Positions 18,723 through 27,545 of a stretch of DNA of 64,000 nt are shown here, piece by piece. The notes under the pieces were generated by a model. That model had not been told where the DNA came from, made no database searches, and saw only the letters and a list, made by a program, of their open reading frames with translations. Position numbers and translations under genes: made by a program. Origin of the DNA: Streptomyces sp. CB02058 (lineage in GTDB: Bacteria; Actinomycetota; Actinomycetes; Streptomycetales; Streptomycetaceae); NCBI RefSeq assembly GCF_001905505.1, contig NZ_LIPG01000007.1:248001-312000 (forward strand), written 5' to 3'. Each line of letters starts with the position of its first letter. Position 1 is the first letter of the stretch.

Positions 18723-19619
18723 ATGAGAGCTGGTGAGAGCACTACCAGGGCTGTGGACACCCCTGTGGCTGCCGTCGGGCGTACCCGCGGGCATGGTCTG
18801 TCCGCCGACGGGGTGACCGTGGCGTACGGCCGCGTCGACGTCGTGCACGAGGCGGCCATCACCCTGCGGCCCGCTGAGGTGACCGCCCTGGTGGGCCCCA
18901 ACGGCAGCGGGAAGTCGACGCTGTTGCGCACGCTCGCCCGGCTGCAGGTCCCGCGGGCCGGCTCGCTCACCGTCGACGCGGGCCCGGACGGGGCCACGGA
19001 CGGCTTCGCGCTCGGCGCCCGCGAGTTCGCGCGCCGCGTCGCGCTCCTGACCCAGTCCAGGTCGACGCCCGGCGGACTCACCGTCCGCGACGTCGTCGAC
19101 TTCGGCCGCTACCCCTACCGGGGGCGCTGGGGCCGTCCCGATCCGCGTGGCACCGCCGCGGTGGACCGGGCGCTCGGCCTCACGGGTGTCGGCGACCTCG
19201 CCGACCGGGGCGTCGAGCAGCTCTCCGGCGGACAGCTCCAGCGCGTGTGGCTGGCGAGCTGCCTCGCACAGGAGACGGGTGTCCTGCTCCTCGACGAGCC
19301 CACCACCTACCTCGATCTCCGCTACCAGGTCGAACTGCTCGACCTGATACGCGATCTGGCCGACGACCACGGGATCGCCGTGGGCGTCGTCCTCCACGAC
19401 CTCGACCAGGCCGCGGCCGTCGCCGACCGTGTCGCCCTGCTGCACGCGGGCCGCGTCGTCGCCGACGGTGTGCCCGAGGACGTGTTCACACCGGAACTGC
19501 TGTCCGACGTCTACGGCATCCGCATCGACGTCGGCACCGATCCTTCGACAGGGCGGCTGCGCACCCGCGCGATGGGCCGCCACCACTCCAGATCCGAAAG
19601 GCTCAGCACCTCCTCATGA
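18723..19619 (+). CDS. Iron-siderophore ABC importer, ATPase subunit
   Basis: FepC-type ATPase of 298 residues with Walker A GPNGSGKST, signature LSGGQLQRVWLAS, Walker B LLLDEPTTYLDL and H-loop VVLHDLDQ. No ribosome-binding site can precede ATG 18723 because the iron box is adjacent; leaderless translation or an internal start are both possible. The stop overlaps the next gene as ATGA. It supplies energy for the lipoprotein and fused permease that follow. The gene order (ATPase, binding protein, fused permease) differs from the cch importer. Confidence 0.93.
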   Translation: MRAGESTTRAVDTPVAAVGRTRGHGLSADGVTVAYGRVDVVHEAAITLRPAEVTALVGPNGSGKSTLLRTLARLQVPRAGSLTVDAGPDGATDGFALGAREFARRVALLTQSRSTPGGLTVRDVVDFGRYPYRGRWGRPDPRGTAAVDRALGLTGVGDLADRGVEQLSGGQLQRVWLASCLAQETGVLLLDEPTTYLDLRYQVELLDLIRDLADDHGIAVGVVLHDLDQAAAVADRVALLHAGRVVADGVPEDVFTPELLSDVYGIRIDVGTDPSTGRLRTRAMGRHHSRSERLSTSS

Positions 19620-20596
19620 GACGCCACCTCCTCGCCACGGCCACCGTCGCCGTCGCCGCCCTCTCCCTGGCCGCCTGCGGAACGACCGAGCCGTCCTCCG
19701 ACGACGCCGCCGCCTCCGCCAAGCCCGCCGGGAAGATCACCCTCACCGACGCCAAGGGCACGAAGGTGACCCTCGACGGCCCCGCGACGAAGGTCGTCGC
19801 CACCGAGTGGAACGTGGTCGAGGACCTGGTCGCCCTCGGAGTCGCTCCGGTCGGCGTCGCGGACGTGAAGGGCTACACCGCGTGGAACACCGCGGCCCCG
19901 CTCACCGGCAGCCCCAAGGACATCGGCACCCGCGGCGAGCCGAGCATCGACACCGTCGCGGCCCTCGCCCCCGACCTCGTCGTCGCCACCAGCGACCTCG
20001 CGCCGGCCGTGGTGAAGCAGCTCCGCAAGGTCGCCCCCGTCCTGGAGGTGACGTCCGCCGACGGCGCCGACCAGATCGGCACCATGACGGAGGGCCTCGA
20101 CCTCATAGCGAAGGCCACCGGCAAGGAGACCGAGGCGGACGCCCTCAAGAAGGACTTCGAGGCGACTCTCGCCGACGGGAAGAAGGCCCTCGAGGACGCC
20201 GGTCTCGGCGGCGCCGAGATCGCCTCCGCCGACGGCTACGAGGCGTCCAACCAGGTCTCCATCCGTGCCTACACCGGCACGTCCCTCCTGGGCGCCGTCA
20301 ACGAGAAGCTCGGCCTGAAGAACGCCTGGAAGGTGAAGGGCGACGAGAGCTACGGCCTCGCCACCACCGACGTCGAGGGCCTCACCGGCCTCGGCGACGT
20401 CCAGTTCGCCTACGTCGCCAACGACGCCGACGGTGACACGTTCACCGGCCCGCTCGCGAAGAACGCCGTGTGGAAGTCGCTGCCCTTCGTGAAGGACGGC
20501 AACGTCCACCGGCTGCCCGACGGCGTCTGGATGTTCGGTGGTCCCCGCTCGATGGAGGCGTACATCGACTCCCTCGTCACCGCGCTGACGAAGTAG
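19616..20596 (+). CDS. Iron-siderophore-binding lipoprotein
   Basis: PeriBP-type substrate-binding protein of 326 residues. The signal peptide starts MRRHLLATATVAVAALS and ends in the lipobox LAAC. The mature part has the two-lobed pattern, including VVATEWNVVEDLVALG and ALAPDLVVA. It is translationally coupled to the ATPase before it and followed six bases later by the permease. The ligand is a ferric siderophore by family; which one cannot be told from sequence. Confidence 0.92.
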   Translation: MRRHLLATATVAVAALSLAACGTTEPSSDDAAASAKPAGKITLTDAKGTKVTLDGPATKVVATEWNVVEDLVALGVAPVGVADVKGYTAWNTAAPLTGSPKDIGTRGEPSIDTVAALAPDLVVATSDLAPAVVKQLRKVAPVLEVTSADGADQIGTMTEGLDLIAKATGKETEADALKKDFEATLADGKKALEDAGLGGAEIASADGYEASNQVSIRAYTGTSLLGAVNEKLGLKNAWKVKGDESYGLATTDVEGLTGLGDVQFAYVANDADGDTFTGPLAKNAVWKSLPFVKDGNVHRLPDGVWMFGGPRSMEAYIDSLVTALTK

Positions 20597-20602
20597 CGCA
20601 CC

Positions 20603-22669
20603 GTGGCCGTCATCGACAAGACCGCGGTCGGCCGTGACCGCACCGCCGCGGCCACGACGGGCGCGGTCGCCGTGACGGCCACGCTCGTGCTGCTGGTCAC
20701 GGTCCTCGCAGCCGTCGACATCACCCAGGGCACCGCCGACGTCGGCACGGCGGAGGTCTGGCACGCGCTCACCGGGAACGCCGAGGCGGGGGACGCCTCC
20801 GTCGTCGTCGCTTCCCGGCTGCCGAGGATGGTCGCCGCCGTCCTCGTCGGACTGGCGCTCGGCATGGCCGGCTCCGCCCTCCAGGCGGTCAGCCGGAACG
20901 TGCTGGCGGCGCCGGACACCCTCGCCGTCAACGCCGGCTCCTACCTGGCGCTCGGCGTGCTCGCCGTCACCGGCACCACCCTGCCGCTCCTCGCCTCGTC
21001 CGGCGCCGCGTTCGTCGGCGGACTCGCGGCGGCCGCCGTCGTGCTCGGGCTGTCCGGGCTCGGCAAGGGCACCGTCCGGCTCGTCCTCGCGGGCAGCGCG
21101 CTCGCGCTGGGGCTGAACGCCGTGACCGAGGCGCTGCTGCTCCTGTTCCCCCAGCAGACCGAGGGCCTGTACCGCTGGAACCAGGGCAACATCGGCCAGA
21201 ACGGCTTCGACGGTGTTCTCCAGATGGCCCCGGTCGTCGCCGTCGGCCTGGCCGGGCTGCTGCTCGTCGCCCGCCGCGTCGACGCCCTGGCCCTCGGCGA
21301 CGACGCGGCCCGCGGACTCGGCGTGCCGGTCCGCGGGACCCGGGTGACCACCGTCGTGCTCGCGACGCTGCTCTCGGCCGCGGCCGTCACGCTCGCCGGG
21401 CCGATCGGCTTCGTCGGTCTCTGCGCGCCCGCGCTCGTGCGGCCCCTGGGCCGCCGGTTCCGGGGCCTCGTACGCTCCCGGGTGAGCATGCCCGTGGCGG
21501 GGCTCGTCGGTGCGGCCCTCGTGCTCGGCTCGGACGTGCTGCTGCGTGCGATCGTGCCCTCCGACACCGCTGTCGAGGTGCCGACCGGCGTCGTGACGAC
21601 CGTCGTCGGCGGGGTGTTCCTCGTCGTGATGGCACTGCGCACCCGGGACACGGCGTCGGCCGAAGTGCCGGACAGACTGCGGATACCGAGCCGGGCGGCG
21701 TTCCTCGTCACCGTGGTCGTGCTCGCGGTCGCCCTCGTCGCCGTCATGTTCTCGGCCGTGCTCCTCGGTGACGCGAAACTCCTGCTGGGCGACGTGGTCA
21801 ACTGGGCGCAGGGCACGTCCGGACGGATCGTCACCTTCGTGCTGGACACCCGGGTTCCCAGGGTGACGGCCGCTCTTCTCGCGGGCGCCGCGCTGGCGCT
21901 GTCCGGCACCCTGGTGCAGGCCGTGACCCGCAACCCCCTCGCGGAACCGGGCGTCCTGGGTGTCTCGGGGGGCGCCGGTCTCGGCGCCGTCCTCCTGGTC
22001 ACCACCGCGGCCTCACCCGGCTCGTGGGAGGTCGCCGGGGCGGCGTTCGGCGGGGCCGCGGTCACCGCGACGATCGTGTTCGGGCTGGCCGCCCGGGGCG
22101 GGTTCCGGCAGAACAGGCTGGTCCTGCTCGGTGTCGGGGTGTCCTCCGCGGCGGCGGCTCTGATCAGTCTGGTCATCGTGCTCAGCGACCCGTTCGACAC
22201 GACGAAGGCCCTCACCTGGCTGTCCGGATCGACGTACGGGCGCAACATGCCCGATGTGGTGCCGGTCGCCGTCGTGCTCGCCACCGGGATCGTCGTGGCG
22301 GTGGTACGCCGCCGGGAGCTGGACCTCGTCGCGCTCGACGAGGACACCCCGAGGCTCCTCGGCCTCGGTCTCCCCCGGGCCCGTCTCGGCTTCCTCGTGG
22401 TGTCCGTCCTGCTGGCCGCGACCGCCGTGGCCGCCGCGGGGACGATCGCCTTCGTCGGACTGGTCGCCCCGCACGCCGCGCGCGCCCTGGTCGGCCGGCG
22501 GCACGTACGCGTGGTCCCGGTCGCCGTCATGCTGGGGGCGCTCCTGGTCTGCCTCGCGGACCTGGCGGGGCGCACCGTGATCGCCCCGGCGCAGCTCGGC
22601 GCCGGCCTGATGACGGCCGTGATCGGTGCTCCGTACTTCGTCTACCTGCTGGTCCGCACACGGCGCTGA
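20603..22669 (+). CDS. Fused double permease for iron-siderophore uptake (FhuB-like)
   Basis: A 688-residue membrane protein made of two FecCD permease units in tandem, as in FhuB. Unit one runs roughly over residues 20-345 (SRLPRMVAAVLVGLALG, GPIGFVGLCAPALVRPL). Unit two covers 360-688 (TRVPRVTAALLAGAALA, RNPLAEPGVLGVSGGAG, GTIAFVGLVAPHAARAL). The single chain should form the whole pore, which explains why there is only one permease gene here. GTG start at 20603. Confidence 0.94.
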   Translation: MAVIDKTAVGRDRTAAATTGAVAVTATLVLLVTVLAAVDITQGTADVGTAEVWHALTGNAEAGDASVVVASRLPRMVAAVLVGLALGMAGSALQAVSRNVLAAPDTLAVNAGSYLALGVLAVTGTTLPLLASSGAAFVGGLAAAAVVLGLSGLGKGTVRLVLAGSALALGLNAVTEALLLLFPQQTEGLYRWNQGNIGQNGFDGVLQMAPVVAVGLAGLLLVARRVDALALGDDAARGLGVPVRGTRVTTVVLATLLSAAAVTLAGPIGFVGLCAPALVRPLGRRFRGLVRSRVSMPVAGLVGAALVLGSDVLLRAIVPSDTAVEVPTGVVTTVVGGVFLVVMALRTRDTASAEVPDRLRIPSRAAFLVTVVVLAVALVAVMFSAVLLGDAKLLLGDVVNWAQGTSGRIVTFVLDTRVPRVTAALLAGAALALSGTLVQAVTRNPLAEPGVLGVSGGAGLGAVLLVTTAASPGSWEVAGAAFGGAAVTATIVFGLAARGGFRQNRLVLLGVGVSSAAAALISLVIVLSDPFDTTKALTWLSGSTYGRNMPDVVPVAVVLATGIVVAVVRRRELDLVALDEDTPRLLGLGLPRARLGFLVVSVLLAATAVAAAGTIAFVGLVAPHAARALVGRRHVRVVPVAVMLGALLVCLADLAGRTVIAPAQLGAGLMTAVIGAPYFVYLLVRTRR

Positions 22670-22683
22670 ACCGGACCGCACCG

Positions 22684-22720
22684 CGGGCCCCCGGCCGACC
22701 TCGCGTCGGCCGGGGGCCCG
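22684..22720 (+). terminator. Strong hairpin after the fused permease
   Basis: A perfect 16-bp stem (CGGGCCCCCGGCCGAC and its complement) with a five-base loop begins 15 bases after the permease stop. It is the most convincing terminator in the window. Confidence 0.88.
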
Positions 22721-22968
22721 TCGCGTTGCCCACCCGCGCGCCGTCGGCGGGCACGAGGGCCGGCAGGGCCGTCGCGTCCGCCGACCGCTCCGCCCGGTGC
22801 CGGGGGCTTCGTCCGCCACGTCATCTTCCGTGGACGATCAGCGGAAGGCTTGCCGGGGACCGAACGGCGGGGCGGACGTGCGGCCGGGGAGGGGCTGTCA
22901 CCCGGCTTCGCGGGAGAACGTATTTTGGGCGGCAGCCCGGCAGGGGCGTCACAGGCGAGGAGTTGGAC
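22721..22968. other. Intergenic region before the MoxR gene
   Basis: About 250 bases with no convincing gene and no iron box. A GAGGAG ribosome-binding site for the MoxR gene is at its end. Confidence 0.5.
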
Positions 22969-24159
22969 ATGGACGCGCAGGACACGGCCAGGAGACTGCG
23001 GGCGATCGGCGAGGAGCTGTCGGACCGCTTCTACGAACGCGCCGACGTGGTGCGGACGCTGGTGGTCACCCTGCTGGCCGGGCAGCACTCCCTGGTGCTC
23101 GGCCCGCCGGGGACGGCGAAGTCCGAACTGGCCAGGGAGCTCACGGGCCGGGTCGAGGGCGCGGCCTACTGGGAGATCCTCCTGTCCAAGTTCACCGCGC
23201 CGACACGGATGTTCGGGCCCGTCGACATCGCCGCGCTGGCCCGGGGCGAGTACCGCCAGGTGTACGACGGCCGTGCAACGACCGCGCACATCGCGTTCAT
23301 CGACGAGATATTCAAGTGCTCCACGGCGGCGCTCAACGAGACGCTGGGTTTTCTCAACGAACGAATCTACCACCCGGAGAGCGGCGGCGAACCGATCCGC
23401 TGCCCCCTGATCGGCGCGATCACGGCGAGCAACGAACTGCCCGCCGGGGAGGACACGGCCGCGATCTACGACCGGCTGCTGGTGCGGATCGAGGTCGGCT
23501 ATCTGGAGGACCCGTCGAACTTCGCCGCGCTGGTCCGCTCCGCCGTGAGCCGTCCGGCGGCACCGGTACGGACGACGGTCGAGCTGTCCGCGTTGCAGCA
23601 CGCCGTGGCCGAAGCCGTCCCGGCCGTGGCCGTCCCCGACATGATCGTGGACGCGGTGTGCACGCTGCGGGCCGCCCTGCGCCGCAAGGAACTCGTCGCG
23701 TCCGACCGCCGCTGGCGGCAGGCGGTGGGCCTGCTCCAGGCGTCCGCGTACCTCGACGGCCGCCCCGCGGTCGCCGAGACCGACCTGTCGGTGCTCACCC
23801 ATGTGCTGTGGGACTCCCCGGCCCAGCGCCCGATCGTGGAGCGCGAGGTGCTGCACCTGGTCAACCCGGACGCCAAGGAAGCGCTCGACCTGGCGGACGT
23901 CATCGACGAGCTGGAGGCCCAGCTCGACGCCATGGCCGGACAGTCGCGCGAGGCTTTGAGCGACTGGGTCATCAAGAAGGCCCACAACAAGCTGGCCATG
24001 GCGGGCAAGCGGCTGGAGAAGCTCCGCGAGGAGGCGGCGGGCGCGGGCCGTTCCACCACCGCCATCGACCGGGTCACCGGCCGCCAGCGCGCCGTCCGCA
24101 CCCGCGTTCTCACCGAGGCACTCGGCATGGACGCGAGCGTGGCGCAGGCTCAACTCTGA
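22969..24159 (+). CDS. MoxR-family AAA+ ATPase, RavA-like
   Basis: A 396-residue AAA+ protein close to RavA in its core. Walker A is GPPGTAKS (45-52), Walker B is IAFIDEIFK (107-115), and sensor region ASNELP lies near 153. The stretch ALNETLGFLNERIYHP and the lid motif SDRRWRQAVGLLQASAYL are typical of RavA. The C-terminal part (310-396) is charged and helical. RavA-type ATPases act as hexameric chaperones with a VWA partner, and that partner is the next gene, 16 bases downstream. The start has GAGGAG eight bases upstream. The client is unknown; location between two siderophore uptake operons is notable. Confidence 0.88.
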   Translation: MDAQDTARRLRAIGEELSDRFYERADVVRTLVVTLLAGQHSLVLGPPGTAKSELARELTGRVEGAAYWEILLSKFTAPTRMFGPVDIAALARGEYRQVYDGRATTAHIAFIDEIFKCSTAALNETLGFLNERIYHPESGGEPIRCPLIGAITASNELPAGEDTAAIYDRLLVRIEVGYLEDPSNFAALVRSAVSRPAAPVRTTVELSALQHAVAEAVPAVAVPDMIVDAVCTLRAALRRKELVASDRRWRQAVGLLQASAYLDGRPAVAETDLSVLTHVLWDSPAQRPIVEREVLHLVNPDAKEALDLADVIDELEAQLDAMAGQSREALSDWVIKKAHNKLAMAGKRLEKLREEAAGAGRSTTAIDRVTGRQRAVRTRVLTEALGMDASVAQAQL

Positions 24160-24175
24160 CCCCGGGGGCCCGATC

Positions 24176-25792
24176 ATGACCATGGACACGACACCGAACA
24201 GACTCGACGGGCTGGCGAGCCTGGCCGGCAGATGGCTCGGGCTGTCGTCCACCGCCCCGGAAGCGCACAGCGGGGCCGTGGTCGCGGACCGGTTCGACCG
24301 GATCACCTGGCTCGACACGTATGCGCAGTCGGCCGGACTCCGGGAGCTGGCAGCGGAACTGAGCGGGCGTCACGAGGGCGTCACCGACCTCCTGACCGAT
24401 GTGTTCCTGGCCGCCTACAAGGCCCGTCCCCGGCTGCGCGAGCGCGAGGAGATGACGCCCTCCCGACTGGTCAACCACCACGTGGTCAGTGCGCTGATGG
24501 AGTCGCCGGAGTACGCCGGACTGCACCAGGAGACGGCCAAGGACCCCTACGCCGCCGCCATGGCCGTGCTCGCCCAGGCCACCGCGCTGCGCGAGATGCT
24601 GGCCCGCTCCCGCGAGGCCGGGGAGCGGGCAGAGCAGGCGGCGAGGTCCCGGCAGGACGCGGAGACCGCGACGGCAGCCGTGAGCAAGGCGCTCCGGCGG
24701 GCCGCCGACGAGGCCGACGACGACGGCACCGTGCCGGACCCGGCCGCCGACGCCGTGCACCGGGCGGTGAAGGCAGCCGAGGCAGCCGGGCGACGGGCGG
24801 CCCTGGGCGCCGCGCAGGCCGTGGCGGCAGGGGTCCCCGGCATGGGCTCCGCCGCCCGGAACGGGGTGGCGAAGGCCGCCGATGCCACGCGGGAGGAGTC
24901 CGCGCTGATGCGGGCCTGGGGTGTCGGCCCCGGCGAGCTGGAGCGGATGCCGTTCGACCGGCGCGCCCGGCTCGCCGAGCGGCTGCGCGACGGCCGGCTC
25001 GCGCAGTGGGCCGAACTGATCGGCCGTTTCCGGGAGATGGCGGCCGGCGAGCGGGCCCGCAAGGTGGAGAACGCCACCGGGGAGCTGGTCGGGGTGACGC
25101 TCGGCGACGACCTGTCCCGGGTGATCCCCTCCGAGCTGGCCGGCCTCGGCCTGCCCGCGCTGCGCGCGGTGTTCGCCGCGCGCTACGCCGCAGGGGAGCT
25201 GATGCTCTACGACAGCCAGGGCGAGCAGACCACCGGCCGGGGCGCGATCATCGCGTGCGTGGACACCTCGCACTCCATGTATGTGGCGGGGCCCGGCGGA
25301 GTGACCCGGGAGGCATGGGCCAAGGGGTGCGCCCTGGCGCTGCTGGACCAGGCCCGCCACGCCGAACGCGACTTCGTCGGCATCCTGTTCTCCGCGGCCG
25401 ACAAGATCCAGGTCTTCCGCTTCCCGGCCGGGCAGCCAGCCGGCATCGACCGGGTCCTCGACTTCGCGGAGTCCTTCCTCGGCGGCGGCACCAGCTATCA
25501 GACACCACTGTCGGCCGCCGTCGATCTGCTGGAGGCGGAGTTCGACGACGCCGCCCGCACACGCGGCGACATCGTGATGATCACCGACGACGAATGCGGC
25601 GTCAGCGAGGAGTGGATGCGCGGCTGGAACGACTCCAAGCGCCGGCTGGGCTTCCGGGTCTTCGGCGTGGCCGTCGGCGCCCCGGGCGCCGCCGAGGCGG
25701 GCTCGGTCCTGGAGGCCCTGTGCGACAACCTTCGCTCCGTCGAGGACTTCACCGACGTCCACACGGCCGCCGACCTCTTCCGGGTGATCTGA
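24176..25792 (+). CDS. VWA-domain protein, ViaA-like partner of the MoxR ATPase
   Basis: A 538-residue protein with a long helical N-terminal region and a C-terminal von Willebrand A domain (about 355-538). The metal-binding MIDAS motif reads DTSHS (362-366), satisfying DxSxS. The second conserved element is GGGTSYQTPL, and the third is MITDDECG. Residues 130-250 are rich in Ala, Arg and Glu and may form a coiled coil. It follows the RavA-like gene directly, as in ravA-viaA operons. A second ATG six bases downstream is an alternative start. Confidence 0.87.
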   Translation: MTMDTTPNRLDGLASLAGRWLGLSSTAPEAHSGAVVADRFDRITWLDTYAQSAGLRELAAELSGRHEGVTDLLTDVFLAAYKARPRLREREEMTPSRLVNHHVVSALMESPEYAGLHQETAKDPYAAAMAVLAQATALREMLARSREAGERAEQAARSRQDAETATAAVSKALRRAADEADDDGTVPDPAADAVHRAVKAAEAAGRRAALGAAQAVAAGVPGMGSAARNGVAKAADATREESALMRAWGVGPGELERMPFDRRARLAERLRDGRLAQWAELIGRFREMAAGERARKVENATGELVGVTLGDDLSRVIPSELAGLGLPALRAVFAARYAAGELMLYDSQGEQTTGRGAIIACVDTSHSMYVAGPGGVTREAWAKGCALALLDQARHAERDFVGILFSAADKIQVFRFPAGQPAGIDRVLDFAESFLGGGTSYQTPLSAAVDLLEAEFDDAARTRGDIVMITDDECGVSEEWMRGWNDSKRRLGFRVFGVAVGAPGAAEAGSVLEALCDNLRSVEDFTDVHTAADLFRVI

Positions 25793-25915
25793 CCGCGTCG
25801 GAACACAAGAACTCACCTTTTCGGACGCCTGGTTGGCGACGCCCCGAGGGCACCCCTCGCTTCCGGGCAACCGGAGGAGCCGCTCTGCTCACAGCGCCTC
25901 CGTACACTGCCGGGC

Positions 25916-26299
25916 ATGGCATGCCGCATCAGCGAACTGGTCATCGACGCCGCCGACGCCGAACGGCTCGCCGCGTTCTGGAGCGAGGTCCTCGGCTACG
26001 TCGAGCTCGACCGGGAGGACGACGGCAGCATCGAGATCGGGCCGCCCGGCGTGGGCTTCGGCGGCCCGCAGCCCACCCTCGTCCTCAGCCCCAGCAGCGA
26101 CCCCCGGGGCGGAAAACTCCCGCTGCACCTCGACGTGAGCGCCACCGACCGCGATCAGGACGCCGAGCTGGAGCGGCTGCTCGCCCTCGGCGCCAGGCGC
26201 GCCGACGTCGGCCAGACCGGCACCGAGAGCTGGTACGTCCTGGCCGATCCGGAGGGCAACGAGTTCTGTCTGCTGCGCACCCGGATTCAGCCCGTCTGA
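25916..26299 (+). CDS. VOC-family (glyoxalase-fold) protein
   Basis: A small 127-residue single-unit VOC protein. It opens with ISELVIDAADAERLAAFWSEVLG and closes with WYVLADPEGNEFCLL, which supplies the usual Glu ligand. Such proteins act as metal-dependent lyases, dioxygenases or binding/resistance proteins; no substrate can be assigned. It has no clear operon partner. Confidence 0.82.
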   Translation: MACRISELVIDAADAERLAAFWSEVLGYVELDREDDGSIEIGPPGVGFGGPQPTLVLSPSSDPRGGKLPLHLDVSATDRDQDAELERLLALGARRADVGQTGTESWYVLADPEGNEFCLLRTRIQPV

Positions 26300-26351
26300 C
26301 CGAGCCATTCCCGGACACCCCCCTCAATACGGACAGCCATCGTCCATGTGG

Positions 26352-26370
26352 TTAGGTTAGCCTCACCTAA
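26352..26370 (+). promoter_or_regulatory. Iron box before the second siderophore-uptake operon
   Basis: TTAGGTTAGCCTCACCTAA matches 17 of 19 positions of the iron-box consensus. It is followed by a GGAGG site and the ATG at 26388, so the whole operon up to 30780 should be iron-repressed. Confidence 0.92.
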
Positions 26371-26387
26371 TTCATGGAGGCGCTCCC

Positions 26388-27545
26388 ATGCCCGTTTATG
26401 AGCACAAGTCCACCCTGCCGACCCGCCGGCACCTGCTGCGCGGAATCGGCGCCGGAGCCGTGGCCGCAGGCGGTGCCGGGCTGCTCGGGGCCTGTTCGTC
26501 ACGCGAGGTGCAGGAGACCGCGGCCACCGCGTCGTCCGGCTCCGGATTCACCATCACCGACCAGCGCGGCAAGAGGATCTCCTTCGACCGCCCGGTCGAA
26601 CGCATCGTCACCGCGATCATCCCGTCGCCCTCGATGCTCGCCGCCGTCGACGGCACCTACTCCCACATCGTCGGCATCAACGAATCCACCCTGACCGCCA
26701 ACCGCCAGGGCATCTTCGGCACGGTCTTCCCCGAGTCGAAGAAGACCACCACCATCGCCGGAGCCGATTTCGTACCCAATGTCGAGTCCGTCATGGGCCT
26801 CGAACCCGACGTGGTGCTCCAGTGGGCCGACATGGGTGACGAGATCATCAAGCCGCTGGAGACCGCAGGGCTGAAGGTCATCGGCCTGACCTACGGAACC
26901 CAGGAGATGATGGAGACCTGGGTCACGTTCTTCGGAAAACTGCTCGGCAAGGAGGAACGTTCCTCCCGACTGCTCGACTGGATGCACACCGAGGACGCGG
27001 CGATACGGAAGCTGGTCGCGCCCGGTCTGAGCAGCGGTCGCCAGAAGGTGCTGTACCTCAAGGCGGCGGCGGACGGCTTCACCACCGCCACAGGCGCCGA
27101 CTACGTCACGCACTGGACGGAGCTGGCGGGTGGCCGCAACGTGGCCGAGAAGGTCTCCGCCGACGCCCCGCAGGTCTCCACCGAACAGATCATCGCCTGG
27201 GACCCGGAAGTGATCTTCCTGTCCGCGTTCGACGAGAAGGCGCCCTCGGACCTCTACGGCGACAGGTCCCTGTCCTCGGTCTCCGCGGTGCGCGACCGGC
27301 GCGTCTACAAGGTGCCGCTCGGCGGCTACCGCTGGGACCCGCCGTGCTGCGAGTCCCCGCTGATGTGGCGCTGGGCCGCCCAGGTCCTCCATCCCGGGAT
27401 CGCCGCCCGCAGCGGCCTGCGCGAGAAGATCAAGGAGACCTTCGACCTGCTCTACGGCTACGAGATCTCGACCGCGCAGACAGACGAGGTCCTCCGCCTC
27501 GATCTGAACGCCAAGAGCGCGAATTATGCCGGTTTCCGCGCCTGA
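26388..27545 (+). CDS. Iron-siderophore-binding lipoprotein with twin-arginine signal
   Basis: A 385-residue PeriBP-type binding protein. The N-terminus combines twin arginines (TRRHLLRG) with a lipobox (LLGAC), suggesting Tat export followed by lipidation. Mature features include VERIVTAIIPSPSMLAAVDG, GLEPDVVLQWADMG and AFDEKAPSDLYG. GGAGG seven bases before the ATG supports the start. It overlaps the permease gene by 20 bases. Ligand is unknown. Confidence 0.93.
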   Translation: MPVYEHKSTLPTRRHLLRGIGAGAVAAGGAGLLGACSSREVQETAATASSGSGFTITDQRGKRISFDRPVERIVTAIIPSPSMLAAVDGTYSHIVGINESTLTANRQGIFGTVFPESKKTTTIAGADFVPNVESVMGLEPDVVLQWADMGDEIIKPLETAGLKVIGLTYGTQEMMETWVTFFGKLLGKEERSSRLLDWMHTEDAAIRKLVAPGLSSGRQKVLYLKAAADGFTTATGADYVTHWTELAGGRNVAEKVSADAPQVSTEQIIAWDPEVIFLSAFDEKAPSDLYGDRSLSSVSAVRDRRVYKVPLGGYRWDPPCCESPLMWRWAAQVLHPGIAARSGLREKIKETFDLLYGYEISTAQTDEVLRLDLNAKSANYAGFRA

